NCBI RefSeq assembly: GCF_027923905.1 | Contig: NZ_AP026966.1 | Span: 2,667,001-2,731,000, forward strand | Source: Massilia varians | Lineage (GTDB): Bacteria > Pseudomonadota > Gammaproteobacteria > Burkholderiales > Burkholderiaceae_D | Length of the DNA stretch: 64,000 nucleotides | Direction of reading: 5' to 3' | Part shown: positions 33,992-43,586 of the stretch, one piece after another | How positions within the stretch are numbered: the first letter of the stretch is position 1 | How the letters are laid out: each line of letters starts with the position of its first letter | Made by a program: the position numbers and the translations under genes | Notes under the pieces: model-generated | The model's database searches: none | Told to the model about the DNA's origin: nothing | Seen by the model: only the letters and a program-made list of their open reading frames with translations

Positions 33992-34906
33992 ATGCATGGA
34001 GGGGGCTTGAAACCCTTACGCAGCTTGTCCGGCCTGATCGACTTCGAGTGCGCCGCCCGCTGGGGCAGCTTCAAGCTGGCGGCGCGCGAACTGCACAAGA
34101 CGCCGGCGGCGGTCAGCCTGCAGGTCAAGCAGCTGGAGGAGAACATCGGATTCCCCCTGTTCGTGCGGCATCCGCGCCACATCGCGCTGACCGAGAAGGG
34201 CCAGGAGCTGGCGAGCGCCACCGGGCGCATGCTGGCCGACCTGCGCGCCAAGGTAGCGGCGCTGCAGCGCGGCGACGAGGAAGCGGTGCTGCGGATCTCG
34301 ACCACGCACTCGTTCGCGATCAAGTGGCTGGTGCCGCGCATGCACCGCTTCACCAAGCTGTATCCCGAGCTCGACATCCGCATCGACTCCAACGACGCGC
34401 CGGTGGACCTGCAGGCCGACAGCACCGACGTGGCGGTACGCTATGGGCCGGTAGCCGAGGGCGACCCGACCGTGCTGTTCCGCGAGCGCCTGGTGCCGGT
34501 CTACAGCCCCGAGCTGCTGGCGCCCGGCCAGGACGCCTTGAGCTTGGCCGACCTGGCGCAGCATCACCTCTTGGTGGTGCAGTCACCCGAGGCCTGGCTG
34601 CAGCTGCTGAACGAAAACCGTGCGCTCAAGGGCAAGTACGACTTCTCGCGCGTGTACACGCACTGGGGCGTGCTGGTGCAGGCGGCGGTGGCCGGGCAGG
34701 GGGTGGCGTTGGTGCCCTACGGGATCGCGTTCGGCGACATCCAGTCCGGCGCGCTGCGCCAGATTCCTTGCAAGAGCGCGCGCTTCCAGAGCGGCTACCG
34801 CTTCCTGGTCAATCCGCACAAGGAGCACATGCTCAAGGTGCAGCGCTTCAGGGAATGGATGGTGGCGGAGATGCGCGCGATGGAAGCGACGCTGGACCGG
34901 CGCTGA
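33992..34906 (+). CDS. LysR family transcriptional regulator (GcvA-like)
   Basis: A 304-residue regulator. The winged helix-turn-helix is at ~10-70 (DFECAARWGSFKLAARELHKTPAAVSLQVKQLEE), then a substrate-binding domain of the GcvA-like subgroup (LRISTTHSFAIKWLVPRM, DVAVRYGPVAEGDP). It probably senses a small molecule and controls the divergent epimerase gene and itself. The start is uncertain: ATG 33992 has no clear ribosome-binding site, while TTG 34007 follows a GGAGGGGG stretch and would remove five residues. A strong terminator follows. Confidence 0.9.
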   Translation: MHGGGLKPLRSLSGLIDFECAARWGSFKLAARELHKTPAAVSLQVKQLEENIGFPLFVRHPRHIALTEKGQELASATGRMLADLRAKVAALQRGDEEAVLRISTTHSFAIKWLVPRMHRFTKLYPELDIRIDSNDAPVDLQADSTDVAVRYGPVAEGDPTVLFRERLVPVYSPELLAPGQDALSLADLAQHHLLVVQSPEAWLQLLNENRALKGKYDFSRVYTHWGVLVQAAVAGQGVALVPYGIAFGDIQSGALRQIPCKSARFQSGYRFLVNPHKEHMLKVQRFREWMVAEMRAMEATLDRR

Positions 34907-34927
34907 AGGGCGCGGCCGCCAACAAAG

Positions 34928-34954
34928 AACGGCAGCCCGCGGGCTGCCGTTTTT
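34928..34954 (+). terminator. Intrinsic terminator after LysR gene
   Basis: A perfect 24-nt palindrome (AACGGCAGCCCG / CGGGCTGCCGTT) followed by TTTT. The group II intron begins 6 nt after it. Confidence 0.9.
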
Positions 34955-34959
34955 ACATG

Positions 34960-36816
34960 GTGCGCCCAGCATGGGCGCACTCCTGCGGGTGCAAGTCCCG
35001 TCGCGAGCTGACCACAGTGAGCGAAGTGAAGCGCAACTGCATGAGGGTAACCGAGTGTGGGAAGGAAGCGTGGAGCGTAAATCATGAGCCGAGGAACACG
35101 AATCGCATAGAAGGCGTTGCCGATCAGGGCGAGCGGGCCATGAATCGCGAAGCTCTTGTGGTCAAGGAGAGGTGGCGTAGATGCGGCGGTTGTGTGATGA
35201 AGGAGTGCGGCCCTTACCTGGGGACGCCCCGCCTTGTGCCTGAAAGGGCGACGAAAAAAAAATCGGAGCGGGGTCTCAGCAGAGGTCATAGTAGTTGGAG
35301 GTAGCGCCGGGAAGGCTCGACTCCGCCGACGAAGGACCGAACGAGTAGGAGTGAATCCGATATGTCGATGCAGAAGGCACAGCGTCAGATGCCCGCTAAC
35401 GCGGGGCGGGAAGCCGTAGGGCAAGGTGAAGCCATGCTCGATGCTTTCAGCGACGAAGCGTTCTGCCCGCGGCATGCAACCGGAGGCACAGGGTCGGCGC
35501 TGCTGCAAACGGCGCTGACGACAGAGAACTTGCGGCGGGCGTTCAAGCGTGTACGGGCCAATAAGGGAGCTGCCGGCGTGGATGGACTGGACATTGACCA
35601 GACCTCGCGTCTACTGGCGACCGAGTGGCTGCACATACGTGAACAACTGCTTGCAGGGACGTATCGGCCCAGCCCGGTACGTCGGGTGACGATTCCGAAG
35701 CCCGATGGTGGCGAGCGCGAGCTCGGCATTCCGACGGTGACGGATCGCCTGATCCAGCAAGCACTGCTACAGGTGCTGCAACCGATCCTTGACCCCACTT
35801 TCAGTGAGCACAGCTATGGTTTTCGGCCGGGCAGGCGTGCGCAGGATGCGGTGTTAGCCGCTCAGGCATACGTCCAGTCCGGGTTGAGAATCGTGGTGGA
35901 CGTGGACTTGTCGAAATTCTTCGACCGGGTCAACCATGACATCCTGATCGATCGCCTGAAGAAACGCATCGACGACGCCCGAGTGATCCGGCTGGTCCGT
36001 GCCTATCTGAACAGCGGCATCATGGACCATGGCGTGGTGCAGGAGCGAAGCGAAGGAACGCCGCAAGGCGGGCCATTGAGTCCGCTGCTTGCCAACGTGA
36101 TGCTCGATGAAGTGGACAAGGAACTGGAACGGCGCGGCCATCGCTTTGCACGCTACGCCGACGATGCGAATGTGTATGTGCGCAGCAGGCGGGCGGGTGA
36201 GCGGGTGATGGGGCTGCTGCGGCGCTGCTATGCCAAGTTGCACCTCGTGGTCAACGAGGGCAAGAGCGCGGTAGCTAGCGTCTTCGGCCGCAAGTTCCTC
36301 GGTTACAGCCTGTGGGTGGCGCGTGGAGGCGAAATCAAACGCAAGGTGGCTGACAAGCCGCTGCAAGCGTTCAAGCAACGTATTCGGGAGCTGACCTGCC
36401 GTTCCGGCGGACGCAGCATGCCGGATGTGGTGCAGGGACTTCGTTCCTATATGCTGGGTTGGAAAGGGTACTTCCAGTTGGCGCAAACCCCAAAGGTCTG
36501 GCGCGGACTCGATGAATGGTTGCGGCACAGGCTGCGAGCTATCCAGCTCAAGCACTGGAAACGCGGAAGCACCATGTATCGGGAACTGCTCAAGCTTGGG
36601 GCTTGGCCGTCGGCAGCAAGGCACGTGGCGGCGAACAGCCGCCGCTGGTGGCACAACAGCGATAGGCTACTCAAAACAGTGATGACTATCGGCTATTTCG
36701 ACCGACTGGGCGTACCCCGCCTGTCTTGACCTCAACTACTCGAACCGCCCGGTGCGGACCCGCATGCCGGGTGGTGTGGCAGGGGAGCGGCCCTCAGGGC
36801 CGTCCCCTATGCCGAT
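34960..36816 (+). mobile_element. Group II intron with maturase
   Basis: A retroelement of ~1.86 kb. The 5' end GTGCG matches the group II boundary consensus. The ~400 nt before the ORF (34960-35361) is non-coding and highly structured, with short stems such as GTGCGCCC/GGGCGCAC: ribozyme domains I-III. After the ORF, 36737-36775 reads as domain V (GAACCGCCCGGTGCGG, GCATGCCGGGTGG). 36777-36814 forms a domain VI stem (GGCAGGGGAGCGGCCC / GGGCCGTCCCC), and the element ends GAT, fitting the AY 3' boundary. It lies directly behind a terminator hairpin, the target habit of class C introns, though I do not assign the class from the protein. The 3' end is accurate to a few bases. Confidence 0.85.
35362..36729 (+). 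CDS. ltrA: Group II intron reverse transcriptase/maturase
   Basis: A 455-residue intron-encoded protein. The RT domain (~50-330) has KGAAGVDGLDI, SYGFRPGRRAQDAV, VDVDLSKFFDRVNHD, TPQGGPLSPLLANV and the catalytic YADD in RYADDANVYV. The maturase (X) domain (~345-455) has YMLGWKGYFQLAQ and LRAIQLKHWKRG. No HNH endonuclease is present, so mobility would rely on single-stranded or replication-fork targets. The ATG at 35362 has an AGGAG site. The frame is intact. Confidence 0.95.
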   Translation: MSMQKAQRQMPANAGREAVGQGEAMLDAFSDEAFCPRHATGGTGSALLQTALTTENLRRAFKRVRANKGAAGVDGLDIDQTSRLLATEWLHIREQLLAGTYRPSPVRRVTIPKPDGGERELGIPTVTDRLIQQALLQVLQPILDPTFSEHSYGFRPGRRAQDAVLAAQAYVQSGLRIVVDVDLSKFFDRVNHDILIDRLKKRIDDARVIRLVRAYLNSGIMDHGVVQERSEGTPQGGPLSPLLANVMLDEVDKELERRGHRFARYADDANVYVRSRRAGERVMGLLRRCYAKLHLVVNEGKSAVASVFGRKFLGYSLWVARGGEIKRKVADKPLQAFKQRIRELTCRSGGRSMPDVVQGLRSYMLGWKGYFQLAQTPKVWRGLDEWLRHRLRAIQLKHWKRGSTMYRELLKLGAWPSAARHVAANSRRWWHNSDRLLKTVMTIGYFDRLGVPRLS

Positions 36817-36829
36817 CTGACGATGACGC

Positions 36830-38332
36830 TTACTTCACGCCGTGCATCAGTTTCTGGATGAGCGGTGCCAGCAGGAACAGCAGCACGCCGCCGCCCAGCA
36901 GGATCCAGAAGCCGAAGGTGTAGCCTTCCAGCGCCGAAGTGACCGACATGCCGGTTTCGCCCGACACGTGCGAGGCGAAGATGCCCGACAGGTTGTTGCC
37001 GATACCGGTCGACAGGAACCAGCCGCCCATGCCCAGGCCGACCAGGCGGGTCGGGGCCAGCTTGGTGACCATCGACAGACCGATCGGCGACAGGCACAGC
37101 TCACCGATCGACTGGATCGCGTAGACCATGAACAGGGTCCAGAACGGGATCTTGCCGTGGTCGTCGATCAGCTGGGTCAGCGCGTACATCAAGAGGCCGA
37201 AGGCCAGCGCATTGAAGATGATGCCCAGGCCGAACTTGCGCGGGATCGACGGGTTCACGTTGCGCTTGCCCATGGCGACCCAGATGGCGGCGATGATCGG
37301 CGCGCACACGATGATGGCCACCGAGTTCACCGACTGGAACCAGGCCACCGGGAAGATCCAGCCGCCGAAGTCGCGGTTCACGATCTGGTCGGCCAGGAAG
37401 GTGAACGAGCTGCCGGCCTGCTCGAAGAAGCACCAGAACAGGATGTTGAAGAAGAAGATAATCATCATGGCGATGGTCTTGTCTCGCGAGACCTTGCCTT
37501 CGCGGACGCCTTCGACGATCAGCATCAGGGCCAGGGCGATGAACAGGATGCTCAGGACGATTTGCAGGTTCTCGGCGCCGGCCTGCAGCAGCAGGTAGAC
37601 GCCCGGGATCACCACGACCGAGCCCAGCACCACGGCCACCAGGCGCTTCGGGCTGGCCAGCTCGCCGGTCGGCGCGCCGATGCCCTTGAGCTGCTTGCGG
37701 CCCATGTAGAACCAGAACAGCGAGATCAGCATGCCGATGCCGGAGGCGATGAAGACGATCTTGTAGGCCGGGGTGTCGCCGGTGTTGAAGACGTTCTGGG
37801 CCAGTTGCTGGGTCAGGATCGGCGAGAGGAAGGCGCCGGCGTTGATGCCCATGTAGAAGATGGTGAAGCCCGAATCGCGGCGGGTGTCGTTCAGCGTGTA
37901 CAGCTGGCCGACCATGGCCGAGATGTTCGGCTTGAACATGCCGTTGCCAACGATGATGGTGGCCAGGCCGAGCTTGAAGACGTCCGGGTTCGGGACGGCA
38001 ATCATGAACAGGCCGGCCGCCATGAAGATGGCGCCGACCAGGATCGAGCGCTGATAACCGATGACGCGGTCGGCGATGTAGCCGCCGAACACGGCGCCGG
38101 CGTACACCAGCGCGAGGTAGGAACCGTAGGTGAGGTTGGCGTCGGCCTGGCCGACGGCGTTGCCGTCATAGAACTGGGCGACGATATAGAGCACCAGGGC
38201 CCAACGAATGCCGTAGAACGCGAAACGCTCCCAGAATTCGGTCATGAACAGCATCCATAACGGCGCTGGATGGCCCATGATCTGCTTGAATTCTGGGATC
38301 GGTCCCTTGGCTGAAGTAGCTGCACCGCTCAT
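36830..38332 (-). CDS. POT family proton-dependent di/tripeptide transporter
   Basis: A 500-residue MFS transporter of the POT/PTR2 family with about 14 hydrophobic segments. The ExxER proton-coupling motif is visible as EFWERFAFYG, and the PTR signature GNGMFKPNISAMVGQLY and FTIFYMGINAGAFLSPIL are present. It imports di- and tripeptides with protons. The ATG at 38332 has a strong GGGAGGAA site. Its 3' end is only 14 nt from the group II intron. Confidence 0.93.
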   Translation of the reverse strand: MSGAATSAKGPIPEFKQIMGHPAPLWMLFMTEFWERFAFYGIRWALVLYIVAQFYDGNAVGQADANLTYGSYLALVYAGAVFGGYIADRVIGYQRSILVGAIFMAAGLFMIAVPNPDVFKLGLATIIVGNGMFKPNISAMVGQLYTLNDTRRDSGFTIFYMGINAGAFLSPILTQQLAQNVFNTGDTPAYKIVFIASGIGMLISLFWFYMGRKQLKGIGAPTGELASPKRLVAVVLGSVVVIPGVYLLLQAGAENLQIVLSILFIALALMLIVEGVREGKVSRDKTIAMMIIFFFNILFWCFFEQAGSSFTFLADQIVNRDFGGWIFPVAWFQSVNSVAIIVCAPIIAAIWVAMGKRNVNPSIPRKFGLGIIFNALAFGLLMYALTQLIDDHGKIPFWTLFMVYAIQSIGELCLSPIGLSMVTKLAPTRLVGLGMGGWFLSTGIGNNLSGIFASHVSGETGMSVTSALEGYTFGFWILLGGGVLLFLLAPLIQKLMHGVK

Positions 38333-38588
38333 GCGGTTCCTCCCGAAATAGTTATATGTAACGACGATTTTTTTGGTGGAATATCTGTATGCCGGAAATT
38401 CCAATAGGCACGCATTTTAGTGTAAATCGACCATCGCAAGCGAACTTTTTCGGCTTGTGGTATTGACGCTTTCCCATGGTTCGCGCCAGCTCATGGAATG
38501 CCCCCAATCGGGGCGCAAAACCATGCGCTTTGGCGTATATTGGCAAACAGGCCAATCCGTATTACCGATCGAAAGGGAAAACAAAACC

Positions 38589-39959
38589 ATGACCCAAGAT
38601 GTTGTCGATGTTCTTATCTCTCCGGAAGGCCGCCTCGAAGTCCTGTCGAAAGCCGAAGTCGCCAAGCTGCTCGACACCAGCAAGAGCGGCCTGTATGACA
38701 TATTCAGAAAATGCGCACTGGCCGTGCTCAATACCGGCAGTTCGATCGACGACGGCAAGGAACTGCTCGAACGCTACCGCGATTTCCAGATCAGCATCCT
38801 GCAGCGCGAGCGCGGCATCAAGCTCGACATCCGCAGCGCGCCCGCCCATGCCTTTGTCGATGGCAAGATGATTCGCGGTATCCACGAGCACCTGTTCTCG
38901 GTGTTGCGCGATATCGTCTATGTCCATTTCGATATCACCTCCAATCCCAAATTCGACCTGAACCGCCCCGATGGCATCACCGACGCCGTCTTCCACATCC
39001 TGCGCAATGCCAATGTGCTGCAGCCGCAGCGCAGTCCGAACATGGTGGTGTGCTGGGGCGGCCACTCGATCAACCGCGTCGAGTACACCTACACCAAGGA
39101 AGTCGGCTATGCGCTCGGGCTGCGCGAACTGGATATCTGCACCGGCTGCGGTCCCGGCGCCATGAAAGGGCCGATGAAGGGGGCCGCCATCGGCCACTCG
39201 AAACAGCGTATCCGCAGCGGGCGTTATCTCGGCATTTCCGAGCCGGGCATCATCGCGGCCGAATCGCCGAACCCGATCGTCAGCGACCTGGTCATCATGC
39301 CGGACATCGAAAAGCGCCTCGAGGCCTTTGTCCGCACCGGCCACGGCATCATCGTGTTCCCGGGCGGCGCCGGCACGGCCGAGGAAATCCTGTATATCCT
39401 GGGCATCCTGCTGCATCCGGATAATGCGGAAATGCCGTTCCCGTTGATCTTCACCGGCCCGGCGACGGCGGGTGCGTATTTCGAACAGATCGATCACTTC
39501 ATCGGCCTGACGCTTGGCGAGAAGGCGCAGAAGCGCTACAAGATCATCATCGACGACCCCGACGCGGTAGCCAAGGAAATGTATGCCGGCATCCAGGCGG
39601 TGCGCGAATTCCGCAAGGCGCACAGCGACGCCTATTACTTCAACTGGCGCCTGAAGATCGATCCCGAATTCCAGAAGCCGTTCCGCCCGACCCACGAGAA
39701 CATGCGCAACCTGAACCTGCACCGTGATCAGGCATCGCACCTGCTGGCGGCGGATTTGCGCCGGGCATTCTCGGGCATCGTCGCCGGCAACGTGAAGGAA
39801 GAAGGCATCCACGCGATCGAGCAGCACGGCAAGTACGAGATCCAGGGCGAAAGCGCGATCATGGAGCCGATGGATGCGCTGCTGGCCTCGTTCGTGGAGC
39901 AGAGCCGGATGAAACTGCCGGGCAAGGCGTACACGCCTTGCTATACCATCGTTCAGTGA
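38589..39959 (+). CDS. ppnN: Nucleotide 5'-monophosphate nucleosidase PpnN
   Basis: Cleaves the N-glycosidic bond of purine and pyrimidine monophosphates; the E. coli enzyme (YgdH) is stimulated by (p)ppGpp. The protein is 456 residues, close to E. coli PpnN at 454. An N-terminal DUF4478-like domain precedes the LOG-fold core with GCGPGAMKGPMKGA and PGGAGTAEE (substrate-binding Lys/Glu and ribose-phosphate loop). I start at ATG 38589 after an AAAGGGA stretch; the open frame upstream is not coding-like. Confidence 0.93.
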   Translation: MTQDVVDVLISPEGRLEVLSKAEVAKLLDTSKSGLYDIFRKCALAVLNTGSSIDDGKELLERYRDFQISILQRERGIKLDIRSAPAHAFVDGKMIRGIHEHLFSVLRDIVYVHFDITSNPKFDLNRPDGITDAVFHILRNANVLQPQRSPNMVVCWGGHSINRVEYTYTKEVGYALGLRELDICTGCGPGAMKGPMKGAAIGHSKQRIRSGRYLGISEPGIIAAESPNPIVSDLVIMPDIEKRLEAFVRTGHGIIVFPGGAGTAEEILYILGILLHPDNAEMPFPLIFTGPATAGAYFEQIDHFIGLTLGEKAQKRYKIIIDDPDAVAKEMYAGIQAVREFRKAHSDAYYFNWRLKIDPEFQKPFRPTHENMRNLNLHRDQASHLLAADLRRAFSGIVAGNVKEEGIHAIEQHGKYEIQGESAIMEPMDALLASFVEQSRMKLPGKAYTPCYTIVQ

Positions 39960-40043
39960 TAGTTTGAGGTTGCGTTCTGCTGCGCGTTGATCTCGCTGCT
40001 TATTGAACGCGTGGGCAGGAAACCTGCCCACCCTACGAGTAAC

Positions 40044-40080
40044 AAAAAAGGCGGCTCTGCTTGCGCAGGCCGCCTTTTTT
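40044..40080. terminator. Bidirectional terminator between ppnN and lysS
   Basis: AAAAAAGGCGGC...GCCGCCTTTTTT with inner CTGC/GCAG pairing, one bulged T and a TTGC loop. The A-run before and T-run after let it serve both convergent genes. Confidence 0.9.
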
Positions 40081-40097
40081 AATACGCTGGCAAACGC

Positions 40098-41633
40098 TTA
40101 GTCTTCCTTGCGCAGGTGCGGGAACAGCAGCACGTCGCGGATGTTCGGCGAGTCGGTGATCAGCATCATCAGGCGGTCGATGCCGATGCCGCAGCCGCCA
40201 GCCGGCGGCATGCCGTATTCCAGCGCGCGGATGTAGTCGGCGTCGTAGAACATCGCCTCGTCGTCGCCCGCATCCTTGGCGGCCACCTGCGACAGGAAGC
40301 GCGCGGCCTGGTCTTCCGGATCGTTCAGCTCCGAGAAGCCGTTGGCGATCTCGCGGCCCACCATGAACAGCTCGAAGCGCTCGGTGATGCCTTCGCGGCT
40401 GTCCGAGGCGCGCGCCAGCGGCGACACTTCCACAGGATAGTCGATGATGAAGGTCGGTTCCCAGAGCAGGGCTTCGGCGGTTTCTTCGAACAGCGCCAGC
40501 TGCAGCGCGCCCAGGCCCGAGGTGGCGAAGGGCTTGACGCCGAACTTGAGCAGTTCCTGCTTCAGGAAGTCCATCGAACCCAGCTGCTCCGGGGTGTAGC
40601 CGGGCGCGTACTTGTCGATCGCTTCCACGATGGTCAGGCGCTGGAAGGGCTTGGACAGGTCCAGCTCACGGCCGCCATAGGTCAGCACCGCGCTGCCGTT
40701 GGAGTCGATCGCCGCCTGGCGGATCACCTGTTCGGTGAAGTCCATGATCCACTTGTAGTCGGTATAGGCCGCGTAGAATTCCATCATCGTGAATTCCGGG
40801 TTGTGACGGACCGACACGCCTTCGTTGCGGAAGTTGCGGTTGATCTCGAACACGCGGTCGAAGCCGCCCACCACCAGGCGCTTCAGGTAGAGTTCCGGCG
40901 CGATGCGCAGGTACATTTCCATGTCGAGCGCGTTATGGTGGGTGATGAAAGGCTTGGCCGCGGCGCCGCCCGGGATCGGGTGCAGCATCGGGGTCTCGAC
41001 TTCCATGAAGCCGTGCTTTTCCATGAAGCGGCGCATCGAGGACATCGCGGCAGTGCGGGCCTTGAAGGTGCGGCGCGTCTCTTCGTTCATGATCAGGTCG
41101 ACGTAGCGCTGGCGGTACTTGGTCTCCTGGTCGGCCAGGCCGTGGAACTTGTCCGGCAGCGGGCGCAGGGCCTTGGAGATCAGGCGCAGCTTCGTCACCT
41201 TGATGGTCAGCTCGTCGACCTTGGTCTTGAACAGCGTGCCTTCCACGCCCAGGATGTCGCCCAGGTCGTAGCTGCGCAGGGCTTCCATCGCTTCCTCGCC
41301 GGCGGAATCGACCGTGATGTAGATCTGGATGCGACCGCTGGCCGACGGGCCCGAGCTGTCCTGCAGGGTCGCGAAGGCGGCCTTCTTGCCGGCTTCGCGG
41401 CGCAGCATCATGCGGCCGGCCAGCACCACGTTGACGGGTTCGGCTTCCAGCTCTTCGCGGGTCTTGCCATTGTAGGTCTCGACCAGGTCGGCGGCCTTGT
41501 CCTGCGGGACGAAGTCGTTGGGGAAGGGATTGCCCTGCTGGCGCAGCGCGGCCAGCTTGGCGCGGCGCTCGGCCATGATCTTGTTTTCATCGAGCGCCAC
41601 CACTGGCGCCTGGTCTTGGTTTTCCGTAGTCAT
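40098..41633 (-). CDS. lysS: Lysyl-tRNA synthetase, class II
   Basis: Charges tRNA-Lys. The protein is 511 residues. It has an N-terminal OB-fold anticodon-binding domain ([20 protein letters not shown]) and a class II catalytic core with motif 1 ([23 protein letters not shown]), motif 2 ([20 protein letters not shown]) and motif 3 ([15 protein letters not shown]). The ATG at 41633 has no strong ribosome-binding site. Confidence 0.97.
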   Translation of the reverse strand: MTTENQDQAPVVALDENKIMAERRAKLAALRQQGNPFPNDFVPQDKAADLVETYNGKTREELEAEPVNVVLAGRMMLRREAGKKAAFATLQDSSGPSASGRIQIYITVDSAGEEAMEALRSYDLGDILGVEGTLFKTKVDELTIKVTKLRLISKALRPLPDKFHGLADQETKYRQRYVDLIMNEETRRTFKARTAAMSSMRRFMEKHGFMEVETPMLHPIPGGAAAKPFITHHNALDMEMYLRIAPELYLKRLVVGGFDRVFEINRNFRNEGVSVRHNPEFTMMEFYAAYTDYKWIMDFTEQVIRQAAIDSNGSAVLTYGGRELDLSKPFQRLTIVEAIDKYAPGYTPEQLGSMDFLKQELLKFGVKPFATSGLGALQLALFEETAEALLWEPTFIIDYPVEVSPLARASDSREGITERFELFMVGREIANGFSELNDPEDQAARFLSQVAAKDAGDDEAMFYDADYIRALEYGMPPAGGCGIGIDRLMMLITDSPNIRDVLLFPHLRKED

Positions 41634-41660
41634 GATTGGATAGACAGTTTTTGTTAGGTT

Positions 41661-42323
41661 TCAGGCGAACAGCAGTTCGGCCTTCAGTTCGGTGAAGTCG
41701 CGCACGATGGCGATCACGTTGTCGAAGCCGGCGAAGCTGGAAGCGGGCAGGGTGGTCGTCAGGACGACGCAGGACATGCCCGCACGGCGCGCCGCTTCCA
41801 CGCCCAGCGGCGCGTCCTCGAACACGATGCAGTGCGCGGGCGGCACGCCGCACAGCTCGGCCGCTTTCAGGAACACGTCCGGATGCGGCTTGCCGCGGGC
41901 CACGTCCGTTGCGCCGACGATGGCGTCGAAGTGGCGGCGCAGGTCCAGGCCGTCGAGGGTGAACGCGACGTTGGCGGGCGGTGCCGCGGTGCCGACCGCC
42001 AGCTTCACGCCCTGCGCCTTGGCTTGCGCGATCAGCGCATCGAAGCCGTCCACGGCCTTCAGGTGCGGCGCGTACAGCTCGCGGTACACCGATTCCTTCT
42101 CGTGGTTGAGCAGGGTCACTTCATCGTCGCCCAGGTGCGCGCCGAGGTAGCTGCGGACGATCTCGCCGCCCTGGCGGCCCGCCGTCGCCCGGAAGAATTC
42201 GTCCGGGTCGATTGCCTGGCCGCGGCGCTCGAAGAAGGTGATCCACGAGCGCGTATGGAAGGCCATGTTGTCGACGATGGTGCCGTCCATGTCGAACACG
42301 AAGGCGCGTTGCGGCGTGCTCAT
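41661..42323 (-). CDS. HAD family phosphatase (beta-phosphoglucomutase-like)
   Basis: A 220-residue HAD subfamily IA hydrolase. Motif I FDMDGTIVDN carries the nucleophile Asp, motif II is VGTAAPP, motif III includes KPHPDVF, and motif IV is FEDAPLGVEAA. A cap domain of ~65 residues follows motif I. Relatives hydrolyse sugar phosphates, phosphoglycolate or nucleotides; the substrate cannot be read from sequence. It lies 3 nt after the prfB stop in the same direction, so it is co-transcribed with prfB. Confidence 0.88.
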   Translation of the reverse strand: MSTPQRAFVFDMDGTIVDNMAFHTRSWITFFERRGQAIDPDEFFRATAGRQGGEIVRSYLGAHLGDDEVTLLNHEKESVYRELYAPHLKAVDGFDALIAQAKAQGVKLAVGTAAPPANVAFTLDGLDLRRHFDAIVGATDVARGKPHPDVFLKAAELCGVPPAHCIVFEDAPLGVEAARRAGMSCVVLTTTLPASSFAGFDNVIAIVRDFTELKAELLFA

Positions 42324-42326
42324 CGA

Positions 42327-43431
42327 TTACACGCCCTGCTTCAGGGAAGCGGAGATGAAGTCGTCCAGGTCGCCGTCCAGCACGTTTTTGGTGTTGCCGG
42401 TTTCAAAGCCGGTACGCAGGTCCTTGATGCGCGACTGGTCCAGCACGTAGGAGCGGATCTGGTGGCCCCAGCCGACGTCGGTCTTGGAGTCTTCCAGCTT
42501 CTGCTGCTCGCTCATGCGATTGCGCAGTTCGAGTTCGTACAGCTTGGCGCGCAGCATGTCCCAGGCTTCGGCCTTGTTGCGATGCTGCGAGCGGTCGTTC
42601 TGGCACTGCACCACGATGCCCGACGGGGCGTGCGTCAGGCGCACCGCGGAGTCGGTCTTGTTGATGTGCTGACCGCCCGCGCCCGATGCGCGGTAGGTGT
42701 CGATGCGCACGTCGGCCGGGTTGATCTCGATTTCGATCGAGTCGTCCACTTCCGGGTACACGAACAGCGAGGTGAACGAGGTGTGGCGGCCATTGGCCGA
42801 GTCGAACGGCGACTTGCGCACCAGGCGGTGCACGCCGGTCTCGGTGCGCAGGTGGCCGTAGGCGTACTCGCCGTCGACCTTGATGGTGGCGGTCTTGATG
42901 CCCGCGACTTCACCCTCGGACATCTCCATCACCTCGGCCTTGAAGCCCTTGCGCTCGCAGTAGCGCAGGTATTGGCGCAGCAGCATCGAGGCCCAGTCCT
43001 GGGCTTCGGTACCGCCGGCGCCGGCCTGGATGTCGATGAAGCAATTGGCATGGTCCATCGGGTTGCTGAACATCCGGCGGAATTCCATCGACTCGATGAC
43101 TTTCTGGATCTCCTCGGCGTCGCCGCCGATCGATTCCAGGGTGCCGTGGTCGCCTTCTTCCTTCGCCATCTCGAACAGGTCGGCTGCATCAAGCAGGTCA
43201 TTGCGCGCTTTCTCGAGCGTCAGCACGACGCCTTCGAGCGCCTTCTTTTCCTTGCCGAGGTCCTGGGCCCGTTTCTGGTCGTTCCAGACGGACGGGTCTT
43301 CGAGTTCCTGGTTGACCTGTTCTAGTTTCTCCGACTTGCGATCGAAGTCAAAGATACCTCCGAAGTTCGGCTTCACGGCTGGTCAGGTCGTTCAGCAGGG
43401 CGGAGATGGCGTTGATGCGTTCAGCTTCCAT
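42327..43431 (-). CDS. prfB: Peptide chain release factor 2, with programmed +1 frameshift
   Basis: RF2 recognises UGA and UAA and releases the nascent chain. The gene reads 27 codons from ATG 43431 ([16 protein letters not shown]...), then meets an in-frame UGA at 43350-43348. A +1 shift on CUU continues as GAC TTC GAT, giving ~367 residues. The stop-recognition region is present and the peptidyl-transferase motif is [19 protein letters not shown]. The frame alone from 43376 would lack the true N-terminus. It is followed by the HAD gene. Confidence 0.96.
43348..43362 (-). promoter_or_regulatory. prfB autoregulatory frameshift site
   Basis: On the minus strand the sequence is CGGAGGTATCTTTGAC: an internal Shine-Dalgarno GGAGG three bases before CUU, followed by UGA C. 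This is the classic RF2 feedback site: low RF2 lets ribosomes pause at UGA and slip +1. Confidence 0.95.
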
Positions 43432-43586
43432 GGTCTTGGTAGTCTTTTAAGGGGGTTAAACTGGCGTTGAAACGAACCTTCGATTATACCCCAGGACGCC
43501 AGCAGGCCGGCAGGCACGATTGGCCTAGCTTGCTACCGGGCATGGTGCTGGCATATCATCCCCGGGTTCCGTTCACCGCACACCCC

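Noticed and set aside
36737..36816. Rho-independent terminator for the maturase gene
   Set aside because: The stems fit group II intron domains V and VI better and there is no U-run.
38333..38588. Extra coding region before ppnN
   Set aside because: The frame is open but has atypical codons and no family match; treated as promoter region between divergent genes.
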